Origin: JBPYCR01 sp051846935
GTDB taxonomy: Bacteria > Bacillota > Bacilli > Bacillales > Amphibacillaceae
Assembly: GCF_051846935.1 (NCBI RefSeq)
Contig: NZ_JBPYCS010000001.1
Location: 124,001 to 188,000 of the forward strand
Reading direction: 5' to 3'
DNA length: 64,000 bases
The translations under genes were made by a program, and so were the position numbers. Shown one piece after another: positions 42,400 to 51,869 of this stretch. Below the pieces are notes generated by a model. That model was not told where the DNA came from. It saw only the letters and a program-made list of their open reading frames with translations, and made no database searches. How positions within the stretch are numbered: the stretch's first letter is position 1; each line of letters begins with the position of its first letter.

Positions 42400-43068
42400 T
42401 TAATACGCATCAAGCTTTACATTTTCATCAACGATTACCGAGGCTTCTGTCGTATCGATTATATCTTCAACCGTATACCCTTTAGCAACTTCTTCTAAAT
42501 GAAGGCCTTTTTTTGTTACTTTCATAACAGCTCTTTCTGTAATAATTTTATTTACAACGCCTTTTCCTGTAAGTGGGAGTGTGCATGCTTTTAGAATTTT
42601 TGGTTTACCAGCTCTCGTAGTGTGATCCATAATGATAATTACTTTTTTGGCACCATGCACGAGATCCATCGCGCCCCCCATGCCTTTAATCATTTTTCCA
42701 GGAATCATCCAGTTGGCGAGATCGCCTGTTTCGGATACTTCCATTCCGCCAAGAATAGCTACATCAATATGGCCACCCCGGATCATGGCGAACGATTCGG
42801 CGTTATCAAAAAATGCGGCACCTGGTATCGTTGTAACGGTTTCTTTTCCTGCATTGATTAGGTCTGGGTCAATTTCAGATTCTGATGGGTATGGCCCTAT
42901 ACCAAGCAATCCATTTTCGGATTGTAGCACTACTTGTTTGTTATTAGATATATAGTTAGCTACTAACGTAGGCATGCCAATACCTAAATTTACATAGAAA
43001 CCATCATGTATTTCTTTTTCTGCCCGTTTCGCAATCTTTTCACGAACGTTTACTTTACTCATCGTCAT
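42400..43068 (-). CDS. scoB: 3-oxoacid CoA-transferase, subunit B
   Basis: The 222-residue protein has the family I CoA-transferase beta-subunit motifs: GMPTLVANYI near residue 30, the catalytic Glu in LQSENGLLGIGP near 54, and KGMGGAMDLVHGAKKVI near 127. With ScoA it moves CoA from succinyl-CoA to acetoacetate or a similar 3-oxoacid. GGGAG precedes the ATG. It follows scoA closely on the same strand. The HMG-lyase-like enzyme at 12465 could supply acetoacetate, but the two loci are far apart. Confidence 0.93.
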   Translation of the reverse strand: MTMSKVNVREKIAKRAEKEIHDGFYVNLGIGMPTLVANYISNNKQVVLQSENGLLGIGPYPSESEIDPDLINAGKETVTTIPGAAFFDNAESFAMIRGGHIDVAILGGMEVSETGDLANWMIPGKMIKGMGGAMDLVHGAKKVIIIMDHTTRAGKPKILKACTLPLTGKGVVNKIITERAVMKVTKKGLHLEEVAKGYTVEDIIDTTEASVIVDENVKLDAY

Positions 43069-43117
43069 AGCTATCGCTCCCTTCTTAAAAAAACGTACTA
43101 AATCGTCGTATTTATTT

Positions 43118-43810
43118 TTATGAAGCTGTTACCGTTCTTCTTTCGATTCGTTTTTCTTGTTTTCCTTGTACGATACGTTGAACGTATATACTAGGTGTAT
43201 GAATGATGTTCGGATCAAGTGTACCTGCTTCATAAAGTTCTTCCACTTCAGCAATTGTTACTTTACCGGCAGCGGCTATAATTGGATTGAAATTTTGTGC
43301 TGTTTTATTATAAATTAAGTTGCCCATCTGATCTGCTTTCCACGCTCTTACAATACTGAAATCCGCGGTTAACGCTTCTTCTAATATATATTCCTTTCCA
43401 TGAAACGTTCGAATTTCTTTCCCTTCAGCAATTGGGGTTCCAACACCGGCAGGAGTGTAAAAAGCAGGAATGCCTGCTCCGCCAGCACGAATTTTTTCCG
43501 CAAGTGTACCTTGTGGCGTGAGTTCTACATCAATAATGCCGTCAAGTACTTGACGTTCAAATTCCTTGTTCTCGCCAACGTAGGAGCCAACCATTTTTTT
43601 AATTTGTTTGTTCTTAAGTAATAGTCCTAGGCCCCAATCGTCTACTCCGCAGTTGTTGGAAATAATTGTTAAATCTTTTACCCCTTTTTCTACGAGTGCA
43701 AGTATCGCGTTTTCAGGAATTCCACAAAGACCAAATCCCCCAACCATAATTGTAGCGCCATCTTTAATATCAGCAACAGCTTCCTTGAACGATGAATATA
43801 CGTGTTTCAT
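43118..43810 (-). CDS. scoA: 3-oxoacid CoA-transferase, subunit A
   Basis: The 230-residue alpha subunit has VGGFGLCGIPENAILALVEKG (split, residues 23-43), RQVLDGIIDVELTPQGTLAEK near 100 and FYTPAGVGTPIAEGKE near 125. I choose ATG 43810 because AGGAGG lies at the right distance; the frame is open 45 codons further but that stretch is not conserved in the family. It forms the enzyme with ScoB encoded 49 bases downstream. Confidence 0.93.
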   Translation of the reverse strand: MKHVYSSFKEAVADIKDGATIMVGGFGLCGIPENAILALVEKGVKDLTIISNNCGVDDWGLGLLLKNKQIKKMVGSYVGENKEFERQVLDGIIDVELTPQGTLAEKIRAGGAGIPAFYTPAGVGTPIAEGKEIRTFHGKEYILEEALTADFSIVRAWKADQMGNLIYNKTAQNFNPIIAAAGKVTIAEVEELYEAGTLDPNIIHTPSIYVQRIVQGKQEKRIERRTVTAS

Positions 43811-44060
43811 CAATTGTAGCCTCCTAGTTACAAACCAAAGTAAAATAAAAATACATTTAAATTGTATATATGAGTATAGCATGAGAGTAAACTTCCTGTT
43901 AGAAGCATAACGAGATGTATATGTATAAATGAATGAAAAAAGCAAACTTTTGTATTCGTACGTTACGAATCGTGTCCATGTTCCAGCAATACATATTTCT
44001 ATCGCTGAAAATGTACGAGCGAGAAATTATATAAAACATACGACTGCGTAATCGCTCGAG

Positions 44061-44101
44061 AAAAAACGATGACTCTCCATATTTTTTAAGAGAATCATCG
44101 T
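44061..44101 (-). terminator. Terminator of the prp operon
   Basis: On the minus strand ACGATGATTCTC pairs with GAGAGTCATCGT, followed by TTTTTTC. It lies 20 bases after the prpB stop. Confidence 0.85.
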
Positions 44102-44122
44102 AGCCAGCTGAATGTACAACAA

Positions 44123-45040
44123 TTAACGATGGGACGGTCCCTCTGGCAATATTGTCTTGGCAATTGCTTCGTCCAACGCTTCAAAATCCTCTAAACCAAT
44201 CGTAGCGTACAGTTCTTTCCTTGTTTGCATGTTCGAAACGCCATTTTCCTGAGAGCCTTCCTTTATAATTAGGTTAAATATCCGTTCGTATGCTTTTGCG
44301 GCGACCCGTAATGAAGTAACAGGATAAATAACCATCGCATAGCCCAACGCTTCAAATGTGCTTGCTTTAATGAACGGTGTTTTACCGAATTCAGTCATAT
44401 TCGCTAAGAGTGGAACGTTAACTTTATTGGCAAATAGACGAAATTCATCTTCTGTATGAAGGGCTTCAGGAAAGATGCCGTCTGCACCTGCTTCAATATA
44501 AGCTTCAATACGTTGGAAGGCTGCGTCTATCCCTTCTACCGCACGGGCATCGGTACGAGCTATTACAACAAGCGAAGGGGCTACCTCTTTAATTGCTTTA
44601 ATTTTTTGAGCCATTTCTTCTTTTGGAACAAGTTGTTTACCATTAAGGTGGCCGCATTTTTTAGGGAGTTTTTGATCTTCAATTTGAACAGCAGCTACGT
44701 TCGCTTCTACCATTTCTCGTGCTGTTCGGGCAACGTGCAATACACCACCAAATCCGGTATCAATATCAACGAGTACAGGTAAATCGGTTGCACGAACTAA
44801 GTCTTTTGCACGATCGGCTATCTCTGTCGATGTTACAATCCCTAAGTCAGGGAGTCCTTTGCTAGCTGTATAAGCTCCTCCAGATAAATAAAGTGCTGAA
44901 AATCCTGTGCTTTTGGCAATAAGGGCTGCCATAGCATCATGAGCGCCGGGTATTTGTAAGACTGATTCTTCATTTATAAGCTGCTTAAAACGATCTGCTA
45001 AAATTTCCTGCGAAGATGGTTGATCAACGATCCAAGCCAT
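44123..45040 (-). CDS. prpB: Methylisocitrate lyase
   Basis: The 305-residue enzyme of the isocitrate lyase superfamily has PGAHDAMAALIAKSTGF near residue 31, VDIDTGFGG near 91 and the catalytic loop KKCGHLNGK near 126. It cleaves 2-methylisocitrate to pyruvate and succinate, the last step of the 2-methylcitrate cycle for propionyl-CoA. GAGGAGG precedes the ATG. It is the last gene of the order prpC-prpD-prpB, comparable to mmgD-mmgE-yqiQ of Bacillus subtilis. Confidence 0.94.
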   Translation of the reverse strand: MAWIVDQPSSQEILADRFKQLINEESVLQIPGAHDAMAALIAKSTGFSALYLSGGAYTASKGLPDLGIVTSTEIADRAKDLVRATDLPVLVDIDTGFGGVLHVARTAREMVEANVAAVQIEDQKLPKKCGHLNGKQLVPKEEMAQKIKAIKEVAPSLVVIARTDARAVEGIDAAFQRIEAYIEAGADGIFPEALHTEDEFRLFANKVNVPLLANMTEFGKTPFIKASTFEALGYAMVIYPVTSLRVAAKAYERIFNLIIKEGSQENGVSNMQTRKELYATIGLEDFEALDEAIAKTILPEGPSHR

Positions 45041-45127
45041 GGATAAACCTCCTCTAATCTAGGCTGTAGGTATTGGACTAAAAGCTTCTCTGTTTAGTCA
45101 TTCCCTGTAAAATAAAAGTCGGAAACA

Positions 45128-46561
45128 TTACCGTTGAACAAATAAATCAATAAATTCATTTACGTTCATTGAAGTTAGATTATCGTAGTCTGCAAAAGCA
45201 GCTTCAATCTTTTCACGTTGTTTTACTGTGTAATGGACGGATACATTTTCTGTGAATTTCTCATTAATTTTTGGGTATGCTTCATCCCTTCTAAATCGAT
45301 GACCAAGAGGGTATTCGCTTTCGATCATTTCTGTTGCTGTACCGTCTGTAAATTGTACTTGAACAGCATTAGCAATCGAACGTTTATCCGGATTTAAATA
45401 GTCCTTTGTATATTGCTCGTTTTCTGTAACGACCATTTTGCTTCGCAGCTCGTCAATTAATGGATTAGCTGCAAACTCATGCTCATAATGCTCTGCTACA
45501 ATATGCCCTTCCATTAATGCAATCGCAGTAATGTATTGCAAACAGTGATCTCTGTCTGCCGGGTTATTTAGTGGACCGGTTTTATCGATAATTCGTATCG
45601 CAGACTCGTGTGTAGAGATGATGATTTTGTCGATTTCTTTTAATCGTCCGTTTACGAGTGGGTGCAATTGAATAGCTGCTTCAGCTGCTGTTTGTGCGTG
45701 AAACTCAGCAGGATAGGATACTTTAAACAACACATTTTCCATTACATACGAATCCAGCGGTCTTGCTAGGGTTACAGTTTTTCCGTTAAACAGCACATCT
45801 TGAAAGCCCCAGTTAGCGGCTGTAAGTGCACTTGGATATCCCATTTCCCCTTTGACGGCCATTAAGCTGAAAAAAACTGCTCTACTCGTTGCATCTCCTG
45901 CAGCCCACGATTTTCTTGAGCCTGTATTTGGTGCATGACGATACGTTCGTAAGCTAGCATTATCAATCCAAGCATTGGAAAGCGCGTTAATGATTTCTTC
46001 ACGTCCACCGCCGAGCATTTTGGTTGCTACAGCTGTAGAAGCGATTTTTACAAGGAGTACGTGGTCTAAACCGACTCGGTTGAAGCTATTATCTAGAGCA
46101 AGAATTCCTTGGATTTCATGTGCTTTGATCATCATTTCCAGTACATAGTGAACAGTTAAAGGGTCTTTTCCTTGGGCTAAGCGTTGCTGACTCACATAGT
46201 CGGCGATTGCCAAAATACAGCCTAAATTGTCGGATGGGTGGCCCCATTCAGCAGCCAACCAGGTGTCGTTATAATCAAGCCACCGTATAACCGTACCAAT
46301 GTCAAACGCTGCTTTTACTGGATCAAGTACATATGTCGTACCAGGTACGCGAGCCCCGTTTGGTACTGTTGTCCCTGGTACGATTGGTCCTAGTACTTTC
46401 GTGCATTCTGGGTAACGAAGTGCTAAAATTCCGCAGCCTAAGGAATCTTTAAGCACATAATGTGCAGTCGTATAGGCTTCCGAACTCGAAATTTCTTTAT
46501 TTAATACGTAGTCTGCTATTTCTTCTAAAAGCTGATCTGTCGTATTTGTTTCTACGTGCAA
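45128..46561 (-). CDS. prpD: 2-methylcitrate dehydratase
   Basis: The 477-residue protein belongs to the MmgE/PrpD family: WLDYNDTWLAAEWGHPSDNLG near residue 92 with the conserved acid and His residues, RTYRHAPNTGSRKSWAAGDATSRA split near 205-228, and FPAEFHAQTAAEA-like YPAEFHAQTAAEA near 290. It removes water from 2-methylcitrate. I choose TTG 46561 because GAGAGGGAGAG lies before it; the longer open frame begins in sequence unlike the family. It lies between prpC and prpB. Confidence 0.92.
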   Translation of the reverse strand: MHVETNTTDQLLEEIADYVLNKEISSSEAYTTAHYVLKDSLGCGILALRYPECTKVLGPIVPGTTVPNGARVPGTTYVLDPVKAAFDIGTVIRWLDYNDTWLAAEWGHPSDNLGCILAIADYVSQQRLAQGKDPLTVHYVLEMMIKAHEIQGILALDNSFNRVGLDHVLLVKIASTAVATKMLGGGREEIINALSNAWIDNASLRTYRHAPNTGSRKSWAAGDATSRAVFFSLMAVKGEMGYPSALTAANWGFQDVLFNGKTVTLARPLDSYVMENVLFKVSYPAEFHAQTAAEAAIQLHPLVNGRLKEIDKIIISTHESAIRIIDKTGPLNNPADRDHCLQYITAIALMEGHIVAEHYEHEFAANPLIDELRSKMVVTENEQYTKDYLNPDKRSIANAVQVQFTDGTATEMIESEYPLGHRFRRDEAYPKINEKFTENVSVHYTVKQREKIEAAFADYDNLTSMNVNEFIDLFVQR

Positions 46562-46654
46562 TCGTCTCTCCCTCTCTAAATAGTATTGTTTGTTCGACCA
46601 ATACATGGTAAAATTTTTAGTTGGCGGGCGGAATTCAACTCCCCAGTTGATCTA

Positions 46655-47761
46655 CTAATACTGCTCGCCGATATATTTCACACGTGGACGAAAAAGTCGA
46701 TTGTTCAAGTGTTGCTCCGTAATATGTGCGCATAGGCCTACCGTTCTTGCACTGAAGAAAATTGGAGTATACAATTCAATCGGAATACCAAGCTTCCAAT
46801 AAACTGGAGCAGCATAGTAATCTAAGTTTGGATAAAGATTTTTCTCTCGCTTCATAATGTCTTCTCCAGCTTGGCACATTTCTAACAGTTTAAAGTCCCC
46901 ATCTTGCTTGCAAAGCTCGCGTAGCGATTCTTTCATAATTAAAGCACGTGGATCCATCTTCCTCATATATACACGGTGACCAAAACCCATAATTTTTTCT
47001 TTATGATGAAGTTTTTTCATTATCAATGCTTCAAATTCCGCAACAGTATTTGCATCAAGGAGCATGTACATTACAGCTTCATTTGCGCCTCCATGAAGAT
47101 TTCCCTTTAAGGATGCAACTGCCCCTGCTAGAGCGCCATACATATCCGAGTGAGTTGAAGCAATAACTCTTGCTGCAAAGGTTGAATTGGGCATTTCGTG
47201 CTCGCTATATAGTAAAAGGGAACGGTCAAAAATATGGATTTCTTGTTCAGTCGGGATCTTTTCGGTAATCATATATAAGAAGTTAGCGCTGTATGAAAGG
47301 TCGTGACGCGGTTGTATCGGTTTCTTTTTATTAAGAATACGGTAGCTGTTTACGGTGATGTTGGGGATTTTTGCTAAAACGTCGTATGCTCGGTCGTTGT
47401 TTGCTTTTTGGGAGCGATCGTCAATATGGTCATCAAATCCCGCTAATGCAGAAATACTCGTTCGCTGACCATCCATAGGGTGGGTTTTTTTCGGAAGCAT
47501 TTGTAAAATGTCGTTTATGGTTGCTGGGACATCGTAACTTTTCTTTAGTCGTTCTTCCAGCTGCTTTTTTTCCTTTTCTGTTGGTATAGAGCCTTCAAAT
47601 AAAAGGTGGACGATGTCTAGATAATCGTTATTCTTAGATAACTCAATTAAGTCATGTCCTTTTATAACAATTTTTTCAAGCTCGGTATCGAGTAGTGATA
47701 TCGCTGTCTCTGAGGCAATCACTCCTTCTAGGCCAGGTACAAAGGTTGTTTCCGCCTTCAT
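46655..47761 (-). CDS. prpC: 2-methylcitrate/citrate synthase
   Basis: The 368-residue enzyme has the citrate synthase triad: His in GNLHGGANEAVMYML near residue 222, His in MGFGHRVYM near 258, and Asp in YPNLDYYAAPVYWKLG near 308. Its short length and place before prpD and prpB point to 2-methylcitrate synthesis from propionyl-CoA and oxaloacetate, as for MmgD, although such enzymes often also accept acetyl-CoA. AGGAGG precedes the ATG. It is the first gene of the operon. Confidence 0.92.
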   Translation of the reverse strand: MKAETTFVPGLEGVIASETAISLLDTELEKIVIKGHDLIELSKNNDYLDIVHLLFEGSIPTEKEKKQLEERLKKSYDVPATINDILQMLPKKTHPMDGQRTSISALAGFDDHIDDRSQKANNDRAYDVLAKIPNITVNSYRILNKKKPIQPRHDLSYSANFLYMITEKIPTEQEIHIFDRSLLLYSEHEMPNSTFAARVIASTHSDMYGALAGAVASLKGNLHGGANEAVMYMLLDANTVAEFEALIMKKLHHKEKIMGFGHRVYMRKMDPRALIMKESLRELCKQDGDFKLLEMCQAGEDIMKREKNLYPNLDYYAAPVYWKLGIPIELYTPIFFSARTVGLCAHITEQHLNNRLFRPRVKYIGEQY

Positions 47762-47997
47762 TTAAATCCTCCTCTTTAATTCCCCTTTATTTGTCCATAA
47801 GCAAAGGATAAGAAAAACGATTTTTATTAGTAATGGAGCGTTTTTCATACGTGTTTCCTTCATAGGGAAACGAAGCTTGACAGGGTCTATTTTAAAGTGT
47901 TTCTTATAGAAAATAATATCACTTATTTCCAAATCTTTCAATTAATTAGAAAGAATTGAATCGTTTGTATTTTCAACTAACTATATGTTTGAATGCT
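47762..47997. other. Upstream region of the prp operon
   Basis: About 235 AT-rich bases between prpC and the pgi terminator. A promoter for prpC on the minus strand is expected here, but no hexamer pair stands out. No gene seen. Confidence 0.45.
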
Positions 47998-48041
47998 AAA
48001 AAACCCCACGTCCAACAGGTCGTAGGATTGTTAAGTGGGGC
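47998..48041 (-). terminator. Terminator of pgi
   Basis: On the minus strand CCCCACTTAACA pairs imperfectly with TGTTGGACGTGGGG, followed by TTTTTTAG. Located 45 bases after the pgi stop. Confidence 0.8.
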
Positions 48042-48085
48042 AATGCAAATTGTGTGCTTATTTATTAATAATTGGCTGTACGTAT

Positions 48086-49429
48086 TTAGCTTTTCTCTAA
48101 TTGTGCTCTTTTTTCTTTGAATTCCGGCTTTCCTAATAAGGCGAGCATGTTTTCTTTATACGATTCAACACCTGGTTGATCAAAAGGATTTACACCAAGT
48201 AGGTATCCGCTAATTGCACATGCCTTTTTGAAAAAGAATACGAGATAGCCAAAAGTATAGGCATCTAATTGTGGCAACTCAATGACTATGTTTGGCACGT
48301 TACCTTTCTTATGTGCTAACAATGTCCCTTCAAGCGCTGTTTGATTAACTTCGTGAATTGTTTTTCCAGATACGTAATTTAAACCATCTACATTCGTACT
48401 TGAGTGTTGTATAGTAATCTCTCTATTAGGTTTTAGCACAGAAAGAATGGTTTGAAATAAATTACGCTGTCCATCTTGGATATATTGCCCTAACGAGTGA
48501 AGATCGGTTGTATTAGTTACAGAAGCAGGGAAAATCCCTTTTCCATCTTTCCCTTCACTTTCCCCGAACAGCTGCTTCCACCATTCCCCAAAAAAGTGCA
48601 TTTGTGGCTCATAATTGACCAAAATCTCAATATGCTTTCCATGCTCATACAATAGATTACGAATTGCTGCATATTGATATGCTGGATTGTTTTCTAACGT
48701 CGGCTCTGCCAATTCCACCATAGCACGCTCTGCACCGCGCATTATCGTATCAATACAAATGCCAGATACTGCGATAGGTAAGCATCCGACAGCACTTAAG
48801 ACGGAGTAACGACCACCAATATCATTTGGAATAATAAAAGTTTTATAGCCTTCTTGATTGGCGATTGATTTTAATGCGCCTTTTTCCCTGTCTGTTGTAA
48901 CATAGATTCGCTTAGCGGCTTCTTCCTTTCCATATTTCTTTTCAATAAGCTCTTTGAAAATACGAAAAGCAATTGCTGGCTCTATTGTCGTACCGCTTTT
49001 AGAGATGACATTAATAGAAAAGTCTTTGTCTTTTAAAACGTCGATTAAATGACTCATGTAGGTAGAGCTTAAATGATGCCCGACAAAGATAATCTCGGGT
49101 CCCTGTCGTTCTTCTTTAGGCAGAAGATGTGTGAAAGTATGTGAGAGCATATCGATAGCTGCACGTGCGCCTAAGTAAGAACCGCCTACACCAATTACTA
49201 ATAAAATGTCTGAGTTTGCTTGGATTTTTGCAGCGCACTTCCTGATTTGTGCAAATTCATTTCGATTATATGTCGCAGGTAAATCAACCCAACCTAGCAA
49301 CGAGCTGCCACGTCCTGTTTTGTTATGTATTTGCTCATGTACTAACTGAATAGGTGTATGTAATTGTGTAAGTGTATTTTTGTCTAAAAAATCGATTGCA
49401 TGCTCGTAATGAAGTGTTATATGCGTGAT
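48086..49429 (-). CDS. pgi: Glucose-6-phosphate isomerase, apparent ATC start
   Basis: Read from 49429, the 447-residue protein is full length for Bacillus Pgi and has VIGVGGSYLGARAA, the catalytic Glu in GESEGKDGKGIFPAS, and VISKSGTTIEPAIAFR. It interconverts glucose-6- and fructose-6-phosphate in the cytoplasm. AAGGAGG lies eight bases before codon ATC-ACG-CAT, exactly where ATG would be expected; the next usable start in frame is a TTG at 49300, which would delete 43 conserved residues (ITHITLHYEHAIDFL and on). Either ATC initiates, or this is an ATG-to-ATC change or a base-call error. Confidence 0.88.
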   Translation of the reverse strand: MTHITLHYEHAIDFLDKNTLTQLHTPIQLVHEQIHNKTGRGSSLLGWVDLPATYNRNEFAQIRKCAAKIQANSDILLVIGVGGSYLGARAAIDMLSHTFTHLLPKEERQGPEIIFVGHHLSSTYMSHLIDVLKDKDFSINVISKSGTTIEPAIAFRIFKELIEKKYGKEEAAKRIYVTTDREKGALKSIANQEGYKTFIIPNDIGGRYSVLSAVGCLPIAVSGICIDTIMRGAERAMVELAEPTLENNPAYQYAAIRNLLYEHGKHIEILVNYEPQMHFFGEWWKQLFGESEGKDGKGIFPASVTNTTDLHSLGQYIQDGQRNLFQTILSVLKPNREITIQHSSTNVDGLNYVSGKTIHEVNQTALEGTLLAHKKGNVPNIVIELPQLDAYTFGYLVFFFKKACAISGYLLGVNPFDQPGVESYKENMLALLGKPEFKEKRAQLEKS

Positions 49430-49826
49430 TTAAAACGCCTCCTTTTTAAAAAGACATTGCTATGAATTTTTTAGAAATTGTCGGTATATAAATAGATGGG
49501 GCTTTTTGATACCGCTTTCTTTGAATTAAGAGGAAAATGTATGTAAAATGCGATGCAACTCAATACTATGTAATAAGTCGATCGTTTATGATTTGAGACG
49601 AAAAATTATTTGTAGTGGAAATGTTCATATTAATGATGATTCTATCATATTGGCAATTAATATTCATACAAATGGAAAAATAATGAGAATCAGTAAGTTT
49701 TATTAAATATCGCTCGGACATTAATAGATTCTATACGGTATGTGGTTTTATCTTTTTAATGAAGTTTGCTTTCGCTTTATGCAACAAAGTAAAACCACTA
49801 ATGTAAATGCATAGGAAAGTATTAGT
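49430..49826. other. Intergenic region, no gene seen
   Basis: About 400 AT-rich bases between the pgi start and the tRNA terminator. It should hold the pgi promoter on the minus strand. No gene or repeat recognised. Confidence 0.5.
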
Positions 49827-49868
49827 AAAAAGGCTCCGGTCATCACTTCATGATGACCGGAGCCTTTT
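49827..49868. terminator. Strong terminator after tRNA-Ala
   Basis: AAAAGGCTCCGGTCATCA pairs perfectly with TGATGACCGGAGCCTTTT. It ends the tRNA transcript (minus strand); the A and T runs make it usable in both directions. Confidence 0.9.
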
Positions 49869-49910
49869 AGGTTATTTCGCCCGTAGTTATACGAACCGAT
49901 ATTTAAATAA

Positions 49911-49983
49911 TGGAGCATACCGGGCTTGAACCGGTGACCTCTTGCGTGCCACGCAAGCACTCTCCCAACTGAGCTAATGCCCC
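49911..49983 (-). tRNA. tRNA-Ala (anticodon GGC)
   Basis: The 73-base cloverleaf reads GGGGCATTAGCTCAGTTGGG at its 5' end, has anticodon stem CTTGC/GCAAG with loop GTGGCAC (anticodon GGC), T-loop GGTTCAAGCCC-type arm and acceptor stem closed by ATGCTCC plus discriminator A. CCA is not encoded. It stands alone with its own terminator. An open frame running through it is spurious. Confidence 0.96.
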
Positions 49984-50227
49984 ATAAAAATAAAGACACT
50001 TATTATTATAGTCGAAATTAATATTTTATCAACTATAACAGAGAGAGTTTGTCTGGATAGATTCTATAAATTCGACTCGTTTTTAGTATAGAGTCTACTG
50101 CTATACTTGCTTCCTGCAATGTATGTAGCAATAATTTGGAAAAATTATATAGAAGTAGGATAGGATCAAGCAATGGTGTTGAATTGAAAAGTGAGTTTTA
50201 TTCAACAAGAAAGTATAGGTGATAAGA

Positions 50228-50884
50228 TTGGGGTTGCAGAAGGGAAATAAGCGTTTTTTACTTATATCGAGTGTCTTTATGTTTTTGTTTTTTATCGTTG
50301 TATTATTAACATCTGGCATGAATGGATTTTTAATTGATGAAACTATTTCTTACTGGATGACTTACAAATCGACGCCTTTTGTTACGAAGATGATGCATTA
50401 CATTTCGTTGATCGGCTCAAGTGAGGTGATCTTAGTTTTTACCATAGTCGTAGGAATGATTTTTTTATGGAGACGAAACTGGCGTCATTTTAGTTTCTTC
50501 TTGACGTTGTCGGTAGGTGGGGTTGTTTTAAACTTTTTATTAAAAATGGTTATTAGCCGGGAACGCCCAGGGGAAGCTGCTCGTTACATAGAAGTGTTTA
50601 ATATGCCATTCGAAATTCAATCGTATAGCTTTCCAAGTGGACACACGATGCGAGCTTCAATACTATTTTTATTTTTAATATACCTATCGATTGTATCTAT
50701 TAAAAATAGCACATTTAAAATAGGAGCGTGTGTTTTACTAATTACATTGTTGCTCGTTGTTGCTGTAAGCAGGGTGTATCTAGATGCTCATTTTGCTACA
50801 GATGTGATCGGTGCAATTATTATTTCGATAGCGTGGTTTTTCTTATGTTTTTACTTTTTTAATGTACTTGAACAAAAAAGATAG
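50228..50884 (+). CDS. PAP2-family membrane phosphatase
   Basis: The 218-residue protein has six membrane helices and the three phosphatase motifs: KMVISRERPG near residue 105, FPSGHTM near 137 and SRVYLDAHFATDVIGAI near 180, with the catalytic His residues in the last two. Family members act on undecaprenyl pyrophosphate or phosphatidylglycerophosphate at the membrane. TTG 50228 is favoured because AGGTGA lies just before it; a GTG at 50219 overlaps the site. It is a single gene with its own terminator. Confidence 0.9.
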   Translation: MGLQKGNKRFLLISSVFMFLFFIVVLLTSGMNGFLIDETISYWMTYKSTPFVTKMMHYISLIGSSEVILVFTIVVGMIFLWRRNWRHFSFFLTLSVGGVVLNFLLKMVISRERPGEAARYIEVFNMPFEIQSYSFPSGHTMRASILFLFLIYLSIVSIKNSTFKIGACVLLITLLLVVAVSRVYLDAHFATDVIGAIIISIAWFFLCFYFFNVLEQKR

Positions 50885-50905
50885 CGATTTATCATCCGTT
50901 AAATA

Positions 50906-50949
50906 AAAACATCCTTCATTATCTGTTAAAGCTTTGAAGGACGTTTTTA
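50906..50949 (+). terminator. Terminator of the PAP2 gene
   Basis: AAAACATCCTTCA pairs with TGAAGGACGTTTT, followed by a T-run. It may also serve the convergent ABC/LytTR operon. Confidence 0.8.
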
Positions 50950-50975
50950 TTCATATATATTAAGTAGATCTAAAG

Positions 50976-51392
50976 TTATTTTCCTTTCTTTAGTTCATCA
51001 TTTAACCGTGCTTCTAACTTTTTGAAGTAGACTGTGTAACCGAGCCAAAAGATTGTATAAATTACGATGAAAATAAAAATCGTGCTAACAATAGCTAAAA
51101 CATGTAACGGAATCCACCCGATGAAAAGGGCTATAGTAAAATAACAGGTGATGGACAAGCTGAAATGGATAACTGTTTTCTTTAACGGACTCCAATCCTC
51201 GTGCTCAAAAATAAATGAAGCGAGGCCAAAGAAGATACCTAGTATAAAGCTAGCAAGCATGGATTCCCAAACAACACGAACAGACGTCTGTAAGTTATTG
51301 AGCATTGCTACTGTTAAAAAGATAAAAGTAAATATTGCTCCATACGCAATACCGAGCATGCTTCTTTTTAAAACTTCAACGGCTGTAAACAT
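50976..51392 (-). CDS. DUF3021 membrane protein
   Basis: The 138-residue protein has four membrane helices (about residues 12-30, 40-58, 72-92, 98-120) and a short basic tail, the usual DUF3021 form. DUF3021 genes are commonly paired with LytTR regulators, and here the ATG overlaps the LytTR stop by one base. It may act as a membrane anti-activator or sensor for the LytTR protein; that is an inference from pairing. Confidence 0.8.
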   Translation of the reverse strand: MFTAVEVLKRSMLGIAYGAIFTFIFLTVAMLNNLQTSVRVVWESMLASFILGIFFGLASFIFEHEDWSPLKKTVIHFSLSITCYFTIALFIGWIPLHVLAIVSTIFIFIVIYTIFWLGYTVYFKKLEARLNDELKKGK

Positions 51393-51844
51393 TAGCCTCT
51401 ACCTCCCATTTCAAGTTTTTCTTTAATATCGGCAACATATTTTCTTGTAATGTATTCTTTGTTGCCACTGTGAAAAAAAACGCATAGGTTCCCATTAAAG
51501 GCTAACTCAAATCGTTGAATTTGATTTATATTTCCGATAACTGATTTTGAAAAACGCATAAAGTCGTGAATAATGAGTGCTTCTTCTGCTTCATATAGCT
51601 TCATTTTAATTTCCAATCGTTTTTCATTGACAACAGCAAAGACCTTCCTGTTTTCGGCGTAGATAAAATCGATTTCCTCAGGGTTAAGCAATACCGTTTG
51701 GTCTTCAAGCATACCAAAGAGACGTTGTGGTTTTCTTTTTTTAATAAGAGAAACAATATCGTCCAATTCTTGACTCCATTCATTTGCCTGAATCGTAATC
51801 GTTGTCTCTGCGTGCTTGTCGTCAATATCAATGTTAATTTTCAA
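51392..51844 (-). CDS. LytTR-domain DNA-binding regulator
   Basis: The 150-residue protein lacks a receiver domain. A short N-terminal part (MKINIDIDDKHAETTI) is followed by a LytTR domain from about residue 50 (INPEEIDFIYAENRKVF-like LNPEEIDFIYAENRKVFAV, FMRFSKSVIGNINQIQRFE, GNKEYITRKYVADIKEKL). TTG 51844 is set by the G-run just upstream. It lies 25 bases after the ABC permease and is coupled to DUF3021, so it probably controls this operon in response to a membrane signal. Confidence 0.87.
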   Translation of the reverse strand: MKINIDIDDKHAETTITIQANEWSQELDDIVSLIKKRKPQRLFGMLEDQTVLLNPEEIDFIYAENRKVFAVVNEKRLEIKMKLYEAEEALIIHDFMRFSKSVIGNINQIQRFELAFNGNLCVFFHSGNKEYITRKYVADIKEKLEMGGRG

Positions 51845-51869
51845 ACAAATCCCCCCCACGGAGCTAACG

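Noticed and set aside
43811..43945. 45-codon N-terminal extension of ScoA
   Set aside because: The extension is not like the family, and AGGAGG sits directly before ATG 43810.
49748..49999. 83-codon minus-strand frame
   Set aside because: It runs through tRNA-Ala and its terminator; the tRNA is unambiguous.
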